From NCBI GenBank assembly GCA_016220045.1, contig JACRIP010000093.1, positions 1-9,247 of the forward strand: 9,247 nt of DNA, given 5' to 3'. This DNA is from Planctomycetota bacterium. GTDB lineage: Bacteria > Planctomycetota > MHYJ01 > WSZJ01 > JACPWG01. The notes below the pieces were generated by a model. It saw nothing but the letters and a program-made list of their open reading frames with translations, was not told the DNA's origin and made no database searches. The translations under genes were made by a program, and so were the position numbers. Of the stretch, positions 1-6,101 are shown in pieces; the stretch's first letter is position 1; every line of letters begins with the position of its first letter.

Positions 1-18
1 GGGGGGGGGGGGGGGGGG
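1..18. repeat. G18 homopolymer at the window edge
   Basis: Eighteen consecutive G residues open the window. In the oxidoreductase frame they encode a C-terminal run of prolines. Such a run at an edge may be a sequencing or assembly artefact at a contig end, or the start of a genuine proline-rich tail; the sequence alone cannot decide. Confidence 0.9.
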
Positions 19-1260
19 CACCGGCGCGGCCGCGCCCGCGCCGACTCCCGTCGCCGGCGCCCACGCCGCCGCTGCGTCCGCCGCACCCGCGACGCGCGCG
101 ACGCGCGGCCGGCCGCTTTCCGCGAACATCGCCTCCCCGGTCGCCAGCACCTCGTCGGCCAAGAGCGGCGCGAGCGCGAGCTTGGTCGGCCAGGCCACGA
201 CCAGCCCGGGCGCGGGCCGTGCCACCTGCACGCCGCTCGGCCGCCGCGCGTCCGCCCGCCGCGCTTCCGCGCGCACGGCGCGGTAGACCGCGATTTCCGT
301 CGCCGACCAGACCACGCCCGGAAGGCGCCGGCGCAGCTCGGCGGCGACCGCCGCGCGCACGCGTCCGTCGTCGGCTTCCCCGGCCAGGCGCTCCGCCGGC
401 TCGCCGCCCACCTGCCAGACCGTGCGGCCATCGGCTGCGACCGCGCTGGTGATCGTGAGCCCGGTCTTGCCGCCGAGCACGCAGTGGCCGAAGAGCGGGG
501 GCAGCGCGCCGCGCACCAGCGTCATCGCCAGCGGACGGCGTTGCATCCAGACCGCCGCATCGACTCCGGCCCGGGCGAGCAGGTCCGCGGTGCCGGCGCC
601 CGCCGCCAGCACGACCGCCCCCGCCGCGATTTCATCGGGCCAGCCCGCGAGGCGCACGCGCCCGGGACCCACGAACTCAACCGCCTGCGACGCGGCGCCC
701 GGGTCATAGCGGCGGACGCGCCCCGGATGGAGCGCCGCGAGCCGGGCGACCAGGGAGCCGGGGTCGACGACCGGTTCGTCCAGCGCGTAGACGGCGGCCG
801 CGGTGCCGGCGAGCGGCGCAGGCCATTCGTCGGCGGGGAGCCGATAGGGGCGGGTGGCGAGCAGGCCGGCGCCGGTCACGATGGGGAGAAATCCCCAGGC
901 GCACAGGCGCGCCGTCCACCCCCCGCGCGGCAGCCAGAGCAGGCAGCGGGGCGACAGCAGGCAGACTCCGCGCAGGTCGGGCTCTGCTTCGCCGCGCAGG
1001 TGCCGCCGCCAGCGCTCGGGCATTTCCCGGATGGTGCGGACGGCGGCAAGATCGCGGACGCCGCGAAGCGCGTATTTTCCCCCACCGTGGATGATGCCCT
1101 GCGATTGGATGGTCTGGCCGGCGCCGAGGGCGGCGGACTCGAGGAGCAGCGCGTTCAGGCCGGCGCGGCACAGGCGATCGAGCGTCCACAGGCCGGCGAC
1201 CCCGCCGCCGAAGATGAGGACGTCGAGTTCACGGACGTGGGGAGTGCGGCTCGCGGTCAT
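1..1260 (-). CDS. FAD-dependent oxidoreductase (DAO family), 3' end cut by window edge
   Basis: The reading frame is open from the ATG at 1260 to the left edge, at least 420 codons. An N-terminal Rossmann dinucleotide-binding motif is visible (LIFGGGVAGL, GxGxxG at residues 18-23), with an acidic residue (E41) at the end of the second strand, as expected for FAD ribose binding. A glycine/glutamine stretch (QTIQSQGIIHGGGKY, about 49-63) follows, and a C-terminal block (AWPTKLALAPLLADEVL, about 356-372) resembles the usual final FAD-contacting segment. This fits DAO-type flavoproteins that oxidise amines, amino acids or hydroxy acids; the substrate cannot be read. No other start codon lies between 1260 and the upstream in-frame stop at 1294-1296, so the start is firm although no strong ribosome site is visible. 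After about residue 380 the protein becomes Ala/Pro-rich and ends in a proline run encoded by the G homopolymer. It is transcribed away from the gene at 1802. Confidence 0.88.
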   Translation of the reverse strand, partial: MTASRTPHVRELDVLIFGGGVAGLWTLDRLCRAGLNALLLESAALGAGQTIQSQGIIHGGGKYALRGVRDLAAVRTIREMPERWRRHLRGEAEPDLRGVCLLSPRCLLWLPRGGWTARLCAWGFLPIVTGAGLLATRPYRLPADEWPAPLAGTAAAVYALDEPVVDPGSLVARLAALHPGRVRRYDPGAASQAVEFVGPGRVRLAGWPDEIAAGAVVLAAGAGTADLLARAGVDAAVWMQRRPLAMTLVRGALPPLFGHCVLGGKTGLTITSAVAADGRTVWQVGGEPAERLAGEADDGRVRAAVAAELRRRLPGVVWSATEIAVYRAVRAEARRADARRPSGVQVARPAPGLVVAWPTKLALAPLLADEVLATGEAMFAESGRPRVARVAGAADAAAAWAPATGVGAGAAAPVPPPPPP

Positions 1261-1330
1261 GGGGGATCGCCGCCCGGGTGCGCCGGGCGCTCGTCAGGGC
1301 CCGAGTCGGCGCTCAAGAAAATGCCCGAGG

Positions 1331-1485
1331 GGGGCCTGGTTCAAAGCGGGGTAACACTGCCTGCCCGCTCAGGAGGAGCAAAACGGGGACATGACCTGAA
1401 TTCCTGCGCGGGCTTGCGACCATCGGGGGACGTCGCTGGAATTCAGGATCGTGTCCCCGTTTTGCGGCGGTTTGAACCAGGCCCC
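1331..1485. repeat. Nested inverted-repeat element (REP/MITE-like)
   Basis: Outer arms GGGGCCTGGTTCAAA (1331-1345) and TTTGAACCAGGCCCC (1471-1485) are perfect 15-bp reverse complements. Inside them a second pair, 1378-1404 and 1438-1465, matches over GCAAAACGGGGACA (14 bp) and CCTGAATTCC (10 bp), separated by 3 or 4 unpaired bases. A 10-bp direct repeat CCCGAGGGGG occurs at both borders (1324-1333 and 1483-1492) and partly overlaps the outer arms, so it might be a target duplication. No ORF inside looks like a transposase. The element sits between two divergently transcribed genes, about 70 bp upstream of the oxidoreductase start. A non-autonomous mobile repeat or REP-like unit is the most likely reading; a regulatory structure is the alternative. 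Confidence 0.7.
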
Positions 1486-1612
1486 GAGGGGGAGGGAACG
1501 CGGGGCGTCGCGAGCGCGCGTGGGGCCGAAAACGTAACAGACAAACCCCGGCGGCGCAAGGGATTTCGGGCCGCGCGCGCGTGCGGGTGCGCCCGCGAGA
1601 CCTTGAAATCGC

Positions 1613-1642
1613 TTGCGTTGCGCCGGAGGGTGCTGTTAGAAT
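1613..1642 (+). promoter_or_regulatory. Candidate promoter for the 1802-4870 operon
   Basis: A -10-like TAGAAT (1637-1642, five of six consensus positions) is preceded by an 18-bp spacer and a weak -35-like TTGCGT (1613-1618). It would give a leader of about 150 nt before the GTG at 1802. Seen by eye only; the -35 is poor. Confidence 0.4.
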
Positions 1643-1660
1643 CGCCGCGTCATCAGGGTG

Positions 1661-1761
1661 GCCCCCCGCGTGGGGGCGGCAGCGGGTGGGCAGTCTGCAC
1701 CGAACGGACCTTGAGCAGTCGCACCCTTGGGTCAGCGCGCGCCGGAACCGTCTCCGGCGCG
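1661..1761 (+). other. Structured 5' leader with two hairpins
   Basis: Two stem-loops lie between the candidate promoter and the first gene. GCCCCC (1661-1666) pairs with GGGGGC (1672-1677) over a 5-nt loop, and CGCGCCGGA (1738-1746) pairs perfectly with TCCGGCGCG (1753-1761) over a 6-nt loop. The second ends 40 nt before the start codon. No U-tract follows either, so they are not intrinsic terminators. No known riboswitch class is recognised. They could affect translation or mRNA stability, or simply reflect high GC content. Confidence 0.4.
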
Positions 1762-1801
1762 GCAGAGCGTTTTCGGCGGACAGGTCTCCTGGGAGGCCGG
1801 G

Positions 1802-3640
1802 GTGGGCAAGGCAACCGTCTACTGCGAAAAATGCGGGGAGATGATCTCAGAGGAGGACTTCTCCAAGGGGAAGGCGGTCCACTTCGAGAGCAAGGACTAC
1901 TGCGACCGGTGCAAGGCCGAGATTGCGCATCTCCTGCCCCAGCCGGTGCCGGGGGGCGCCTCGAAGCGGGCCTCGGGGGTCATGCCGAGCGTGAAGCGAG
2001 CCTCGGGCATTCTGCCCGCGGTCAGCGCCGCCTCCGGCCACGAGGGCCGTCCCGGCTCCGGCTTTCACAAGGCGACGCCGGCGCCGCGCGCGAAACCCGG
2101 GTCGCCCGCGGCGGGGCGTTCCGCCGGAAACGCGGGGGGCGGCGCCGCCAACCGCGGCCGCCACGAGGACTCGCGCTCCTATCGCCGCTCCGAGGGCCTC
2201 TCACGTAACGCCATCCTCAGCCTGCTCGGCGCGCTCGCGGTGCTTCTCGTCATCGGCATCTTCGGGCTGATGTCCTACCTGAAGGGCCGTGCGGAGCAGG
2301 AAGAATTCAACAAGCGCGAACGCGGCGCGCGCGATTGCGTGCAGAAGGCCGACCTCCATTGGGCGCAGAACCCCGAGGACTTCGCGGGTTCGCTTTCGAT
2401 GATCGGGATCGCCAAGCAGGCGACGGATCTCATGACCGAGGCGGCGAAGGGGCGGTCGATCGACCAGAATTTCTTCGGGCGGCTTGCGACCCTGGAGCTG
2501 GAGGTCAAAAAAAAGCAGGATCTCTACCGGCGTCGCGAGGAGAAGCGCACGAAGGTGAAGGAACTCGAGGCGCGCGGGCGCAAGAGCCCGGCGTCGATTC
2601 CGGGCTTGCGGACGGAGCTGGAGAAGCTCAAGACGGAGTGTGAGCCGCTGGGCGAGGAGCTGGTGAAGCTGATCGGCACGACCAGCCAGGCGCTGCAAGT
2701 GGTGTACGTGGAGGACGCGATCACCCAGCTCGAGAAGGAGAGTTCGAACCTGGGCGAGCTCACCACCATCGCGCCGCTCAAGACGCGCTACGCCGAGTTG
2801 CTGGCGCAGTGCGAGGGCCTGGACGAGTCGCTGCCGAAGCGCATCCACACCAGCACGCAGATCCTGACCGACGAGTGGAACCGGCTGGCGCAGCAGGTCT
2901 ACGATACCATCCTCGCCGACGTCGAGCGCATGCTCGCCTCGAAGCTGTTCGACGACGCGGAGCGCCGGACGAAGGAGTTCCCGCGCAAGTACGAGGAGAC
3001 CAGGTATTATCCCGATCTGCTGAAGCTGCAGAGCCGCATCGCCAAGGGGCGGGAGCAGGAGCGGCGCGAGCAGGAGCAGCGGGACCGCGACCGCCGACAG
3101 GGGGACCCGGGCGGCGGCGGGGGCGGCGGTCGCCCCGAGGTCGACCCGGCGTGGGACAAGCCGGGCGCGGTGGTGTCGCTCCATTCGGGTGATGACCTGG
3201 CCGGCTGGGCGGTGATCGGCTTCAACAAGCAGCCGAATTCCGTCACCTGGGACGTGCCGACCGCGGGCGAGCTGCACGGCGTGAACAGCAGTCAGAACGG
3301 CGGCATCGCCTTCAAGGGCTCGCCGCGCTGGCAGGACTACGAGCTCGAGTTCGACGTCAAGTGCACCAAGGGCGACTTCCTGGCCGGCGTGCTGATCAGC
3401 GAGACCGGGGCGTGCGTGGTGAAGTGCGAGGCGACGATGCCGCGCGATCAGTACCGGCATTTCCGGATCTCGGTGGTCGGCGACAACGTGATCATCTTCC
3501 GGCCGGATCGGACCGGAGGCATCCGGGTGAGCGACCCGCGGGAGAGCACGAAGAAGGGGGTGGTGGGATTCGGCCTCGAGCCCGGGAGCGAAGCGAGCTT
3601 CCGCAACATCCAGGTGAAGGTGCTGAAGTTGGTGGAGTAG
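1802..3640 (+). CDS. Zinc-ribbon, single-pass membrane protein with coiled-coil linker and DUF1080/LamG-like C-terminal domain
   Basis: The GTG at 1802 is chosen because GGGAGG (1791-1796) lies 5 nt upstream and because it puts the zinc ribbon at the very N-terminus; a TTG at 1727 lacks a ribosome site. The product is 612 residues. C8-x2-C11 and C34-x2-C37 form a probable zinc ribbon. Residues 40-133 are Ser/Gly/Ala-rich and probably disordered. Residues 137-160 are one hydrophobic membrane helix. Residues 165-430 are charged and helical, likely coiled coil, ending in an Arg/Glu/Gln run (417-431) and a poly-Gly hinge (about 437-443). Residues 456-612 resemble the DUF1080 (3-keto-disaccharide hydrolase-like) beta-sandwich fold, often a carbohydrate-associated domain. 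The inferred topology puts the zinc ribbon in the cytoplasm and the sandwich outside. No enzymatic residues can be confirmed. It is first of a probable operon with folD and a small membrane peptide. Confidence 0.88.
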   Translation: MGKATVYCEKCGEMISEEDFSKGKAVHFESKDYCDRCKAEIAHLLPQPVPGGASKRASGVMPSVKRASGILPAVSAASGHEGRPGSGFHKATPAPRAKPGSPAAGRSAGNAGGGAANRGRHEDSRSYRRSEGLSRNAILSLLGALAVLLVIGIFGLMSYLKGRAEQEEFNKRERGARDCVQKADLHWAQNPEDFAGSLSMIGIAKQATDLMTEAAKGRSIDQNFFGRLATLELEVKKKQDLYRRREEKRTKVKELEARGRKSPASIPGLRTELEKLKTECEPLGEELVKLIGTTSQALQVVYVEDAITQLEKESSNLGELTTIAPLKTRYAELLAQCEGLDESLPKRIHTSTQILTDEWNRLAQQVYDTILADVERMLASKLFDDAERRTKEFPRKYEETRYYPDLLKLQSRIAKGREQERREQEQRDRDRRQGDPGGGGGGGRPEVDPAWDKPGAVVSLHSGDDLAGWAVIGFNKQPNSVTWDVPTAGELHGVNSSQNGGIAFKGSPRWQDYELEFDVKCTKGDFLAGVLISETGACVVKCEATMPRDQYRHFRISVVGDNVIIFRPDRTGGIRVSDPRESTKKGVVGFGLEPGSEASFRNIQVKVLKLVE

Positions 3641-3709
3641 CGCGGTCGGGGCTGGCCGCGCCGGTTGGAACCCGTCCGCGTTCGCGCTCGATCCCCTTCC
3701 GTCGCCTGC

Positions 3710-3715
3710 GAGGTG
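3710..3715 (+). promoter_or_regulatory. Ribosome binding site deciding the folD start
   Basis: GAGGTG with its GAGG core 5 nt before the ATG at 3719 supports that start over an in-frame TTG at 3665, which would add 18 residues (EPVRVRARS...) with no similarity to FolD. Confidence 0.65.
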
Positions 3716-3718
3716 CAG

Positions 3719-4693
3719 ATGGTCGCCCAGCTCCTGGAAGGCGCGCCGGTCGCCGCGGCGATCCGCTCGCGCCTGATGGCCGACCTCGCCGGGCTGCGCG
3801 CGCACGGCATCGTTCCCCGCCTCATGGCGCTCTACTTCCAGGGGGATCCGGGCTCGCTGGCGTACGTCAGGAAGCACCGGAAGGCCTGCGAAGAGGCGGG
3901 CATCCTGTGCGACAGCCGGGAACTGTCCGCCGCGCTGGGCGAAGAGGAGCTGGCGGAGATCCTCCGCTCCCTGAACGACGACCCGGCGGTGACCGGCATC
4001 CTGTTGCAGACGCCGCTGCCGCCGCGCATCACCGCGTCGCGCATGCACGCCCGCATCGATCCGTGCAAGGACGTCGAGGGGCTGCACCCGGCGAACATGG
4101 GCGGGCTGCTCTACGGCACCTACCGGGTCGCACCGTGCACCGCGGTCGCCGCCGTGGAGCTGTTGCGCACCATCCGGCCGAGCCTGAAGGGCCTCGAGGT
4201 GACCGTCATCGGCCACTCGAAGACCGTCGGCAAGCCGCTCGCCCTGCTCCTGCTCGAATCGAGTCTCGAAGCCCCCACCCCCACCGTGTGCCACGTGGCC
4301 ACGGTCGACCTGGAGGGGCACGCGCGGCGCGCCGACGTGCTGATCGTCGCCGTCGGCGTCCCCGAGCTCGTGCGCGGTTCGATGATCAAGCCGGGCGCCG
4401 TGGTCGTGGACATCGGGATCAACCTCGTCGAGGTGCGCGACCCCGAGGGCCGCCCCGTGCTGGACGCGAAGGGCGCCCCCAAGCGCCGTCTCGTCGGGGA
4501 CGTGGAGTTCGCCGCGGCGCGCGCGGTCGCGTCCTGGATCACGCCCGTGCCCGGCGGAGTCGGGCCGGTTACGGTACAGGTGCTGTTGCGCAACACCGTC
4601 GAGTGCGCAAAAATGTTGTTCGAATCCGGGCGCACCGAGCGCTCGCGAACGTTGGACGCCCCCCGGCCGGTGGCCAGCGGGCAGTGTGGATGA
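3719..4693 (+). CDS. folD: Divergent bifunctional FolD: methylenetetrahydrofolate dehydrogenase/cyclohydrolase
   Basis: FolD interconverts 5,10-methylene-, 5,10-methenyl- and 10-formyl-tetrahydrofolate in the cytoplasm, supplying C1 units for purines and fMet. The 324-residue product has the family layout: the YV...RKACEEAGI helix (49-62), GILLQTPLPP (93-102, with the folate-pocket Gln97), the KDVEG loop (117-121), PCTA (139-142), the NADP-binding GHSKTVGKP (165-173), DIGIN (231-235) and the C-terminal TPVPGGVGPVT (275-285). The catalytic lysine four residues after the conserved Tyr (K54 in E. coli, K56 in human) is His53 here, with Lys52 next to it. The usual KDVDG aspartate is Glu120, and PCTP is PCTA. 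The loop before Tyr49 is one residue shorter than in E. coli, and a 20-residue tail extends the C-terminus. It starts 78 nt after the preceding gene and is followed by a small gene 15 nt downstream, so all three are probably cotranscribed. Family is certain; full bifunctional activity is not. Confidence 0.93.
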   Translation: MVAQLLEGAPVAAAIRSRLMADLAGLRAHGIVPRLMALYFQGDPGSLAYVRKHRKACEEAGILCDSRELSAALGEEELAEILRSLNDDPAVTGILLQTPLPPRITASRMHARIDPCKDVEGLHPANMGGLLYGTYRVAPCTAVAAVELLRTIRPSLKGLEVTVIGHSKTVGKPLALLLLESSLEAPTPTVCHVATVDLEGHARRADVLIVAVGVPELVRGSMIKPGAVVVDIGINLVEVRDPEGRPVLDAKGAPKRRLVGDVEFAAARAVASWITPVPGGVGPVTVQVLLRNTVECAKMLFESGRTERSRTLDAPRPVASGQCG

Positions 4694-4708
4694 TCGAGGA
4701 GGGACCGT

Positions 4709-4870
4709 ATGAACTGGTACCTGGAAATCATGCTCGTGCTGGTCGGGATCGGCGTGGTCGCCCAGCTCTACATGCTCATGAAGTTCGTGAGCTTCATGCA
4801 CCGGGCGGAGGCCTGGATGCAGAACACGCCGGGCGGCGGCGGGGTCGGAGCCGGGGCGGCGCCCAAGTAG
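4709..4870 (+). CDS. Small single-pass membrane protein, 53 residues
   Basis: An ATG at 4709 follows a strong GAGGAGGG ribosome site ending 6 nt upstream (4695-4702) and a 15-nt gap after the folD stop. The product opens MNWYLEIMLVLVGIGVVAQL: a membrane helix of about residues 4-27, then an amphipathic segment (MKFVSFMHRAEAWMQ), then a Gly/Ala-rich tail ending GAAPK. No family is recognised. The strong ribosome site, tight spacing to folD and a proper hydrophobic segment argue for a real gene. It may be a membrane anchor or modulator acting with one of the two upstream products, but nothing in the sequence proves that. Confidence 0.72.
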   Translation: MNWYLEIMLVLVGIGVVAQLYMLMKFVSFMHRAEAWMQNTPGGGGVGAGAAPK

Positions 4871-4926
4871 GGAAAGCGCCCGAAGATAGCCGCCGAACAC
4901 GCCGAACGCACCGGGTGTGACGTCGC

Positions 4927-4949
4927 GCACGCGCCGAGTGGCGCTGTGC
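4927..4949 (+). other. Hairpin downstream of the operon
   Basis: GCGCC (4931-4935) pairs with GGCGC (4940-4944) over GAGT; the stem extends through GCAC/GTGC with one bulged base. It lies about 60 nt after the last stop codon. There is no U-tract, so intrinsic termination is doubtful; it may protect the 3' end or act with Rho. Confidence 0.3.
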
Positions 4950-5008
4950 CTGAGCCTTGGGGGGGCGCGAGAACAACTGCGCACGTGCGACGGTGAGAGT
5001 TCCTGGGA

Positions 5009-5053
5009 GCGCGGGCGTCCTCGCCCGCGCGAAGGGCCACTCGCCCTTGCGCG
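5009..5053. repeat. REP-like pair of overlapping hairpins
   Basis: GCGCGGGCG (5009-5017) and CGCCCGCGC (5022-5030) are perfect 9-bp arms around TCCT. A second stem overlaps it: CGCGAAGGGC (5028-5037) pairs with GCCCTT (5043-5048) and, after one bulged G, CGCG (5050-5053). The two share 5028-5030, so they compete if transcribed. They lie between convergent genes, the usual place for REP-type palindromes. Whether copies occur elsewhere in the genome is unknown. Confidence 0.55.
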
Positions 5054-5105
5054 GGTTCGGGCGTTTCAGCGCTTCCCGGCGTAGGCCACCGGTCGTCCTC
5101 GTATC

Positions 5106-5174
5106 TCGTACTCGTACTCGTACTCGTACTCGAATACCCTGTGCGTTCGAGTACGAGTACGAGTACGAGTACGA
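5106..5174. repeat. Perfect 29-bp inverted repeat made of tandem TACTCG/CGAGTA hexamers
   Basis: The left arm 5106-5134 reads TCG, four copies of TACTCG, then AA. The right arm 5146-5174 is its exact reverse complement. The loop is 11 nt (TACCCTGTGCG, 5135-5145). Pairing stops sharply at both outer ends. There is no U-tract after it on either strand. It lies 68 bp from the stop codon of the minus-strand gene at 5242 and 235 bp from the plus-strand operon end, so a two-way 3'-end barrier is possible. Simple-sequence expansion alone would not give a mirrored pair of arms. Confidence 0.9.
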
Positions 5175-5241
5175 AGACGGTCGAGAGGCCAAGTCGCCCC
5201 CGACGGTTCCCAGCTACTCCGGTTGTGGGTATCGATGAGCG

Positions 5242-5970
5242 CTACTCCGCCGACTCCTCGTCGAGCGCCGCAATCCGCAGCTTGACGTAGGGCGCGACCT
5301 GGGTGCCGGCCACCGCCGCGGCGAGCGCCACCAGGAGCGCCCGCGCGCCCGCCCGGTCGCGCTGCGGCCCCGCGAGCAGCTCGGCCAGGCGAAAGGTCAC
5401 CGCGGCCTTGCGCCCGGGCTCCGCGATCCGCTCCGCCACCAGGCGCAGACCTGCGACCGCCGCGCCCACATCGCCGGTCTTGAGATGCACCTCCGCCATG
5501 CGCCGCCGCGCCTCCCAGTCCTCTATGTCCTCCGCCAGCGCCCGCCGATAGGCCGCCAGCGCCCCTTCCCAGTCGCGTTGCCGCTCACACGCCTCCGCCT
5601 GGTCGTAGGTCTTCGCCACCCGCACCTGGTCTTCCGACATCAGGAAGCGCGCGCCGCGGTGCGCGTATTCGCCGACCAGGAAGGTCACGAACGGGACCAG
5701 GCAAAGACCCGGGATCGCGAGCGCGCTGAAGACCACCATCAGGCTGCCGGCGGCGAGCATGCCCCGTTCGGCCAGGCCGGAGGTCTGGGAGGGTCCGAAG
5801 GCGGCGACCGTGACCATGCCGATTCCCGCCAGCGCCAGCAGCGCGAACCCGGCGTGCACATAGACCGAGCGTCCGCACGAGAGCCGGCCGAGATGCAGGT
5901 CGCTGCGTACCGCCCAGCCGATGCCGAGATTGAGCGCGCTCGCGGCGCCGACCGCCACGTAGAAATCCAT
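5242..5970 (-). CDS. Membrane protein with TPR-like C-terminal domain
   Basis: The 242-residue product starts at the ATG at 5970, with GAGGAA 7 nt upstream. The N-terminal half is hydrophobic: helices at about residues 4-22, 37-58 and 70-100, the last possibly two short passes. The C-terminal half carries helix pairs typical of tetratricopeptide repeats, for example WEGALAAYRRALAED (134-148) and WEARRRMAEVHLKTGDVGAAVAGL (152-175), with further helices to about 220. TPRs are protein-binding scaffolds, here probably cytoplasmic. The resemblance is to TPR-containing membrane proteins of unknown role. The gene is isolated: the upstream amidase gene ends with its own terminator and the downstream gene is convergent. 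Confidence 0.85.
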   Translation of the reverse strand: MDFYVAVGAASALNLGIGWAVRSDLHLGRLSCGRSVYVHAGFALLALAGIGMVTVAAFGPSQTSGLAERGMLAAGSLMVVFSALAIPGLCLVPFVTFLVGEYAHRGARFLMSEDQVRVAKTYDQAEACERQRDWEGALAAYRRALAEDIEDWEARRRMAEVHLKTGDVGAAVAGLRLVAERIAEPGRKAAVTFRLAELLAGPQRDRAGARALLVALAAAVAGTQVAPYVKLRIAALDEESAE

Positions 5971-5997
5971 CCGGCGTTCCTCAGAAGCGACGAGGTC

Positions 5998-6016
5998 GGG
6001 AGGACCCCCGCCTCCC
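5998..6016 (-). other. Short hairpin at the 5' end of the TPR gene leader
   Basis: GGGAGG (5998-6003) and CCTCCC (6011-6016) form a 6-bp stem with a 7-nt loop, almost at the first transcribed base predicted from the adjacent promoter. It may stabilise the 5' end of the mRNA; function unknown. Confidence 0.3.
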
Positions 6017-6023
6017 GCAGCTT

Positions 6024-6052
6024 CTTATCCCGCGCGCGCCCCGGGGAGGCAA
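6024..6052 (-). promoter_or_regulatory. Candidate promoter for the TPR membrane protein
   Basis: Read on the minus strand, TTGCCT (6047-6052) and GATAAG (6024-6029) are separated by 17 bp, each matching four of six sigma70-type consensus positions. The predicted leader is about 45 nt. It lies downstream of the amidase terminator, consistent with an independent unit. Confidence 0.5.
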
Positions 6053-6101
6053 CGATAATCGGCCTCCGGTGGTCAGGGCCGCAGGATCACCGTCGCGACC
6101 G

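Noticed and set aside
484..2208. A 574-codon plus-strand open frame
   Set aside because: It is antisense to the FAD oxidoreductase, crosses the repeat element and overlaps the start of the zinc-ribbon gene in another frame. No domain is visible.
3361..4920. A 519-codon plus-strand open frame
   Set aside because: It is a second frame of the DUF1080-like gene and folD with an Arg/Pro/Gly-rich product and no known motif.
2201..4984. A 927-codon minus-strand open frame
   Set aside because: It lies antisense to the DUF1080-like gene, folD and the small membrane gene, all of which have good domains and ribosome sites. Its composition is His/Arg/Leu-rich without a recognisable domain, typical of high-GC antisense frames.
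5106..5174. CRISPR or tandem-repeat array
   Set aside because: Units are only 6 bp with no spacers, and the two halves are mirrored, so it is a hairpin and not an array.
4957..5238. Plus and minus frames containing RTRTRT, EYEYEY or SYSYSY repeats
   Set aside because: The dipeptide repeats are translations of the hexamer inverted repeat and not a coding signature.
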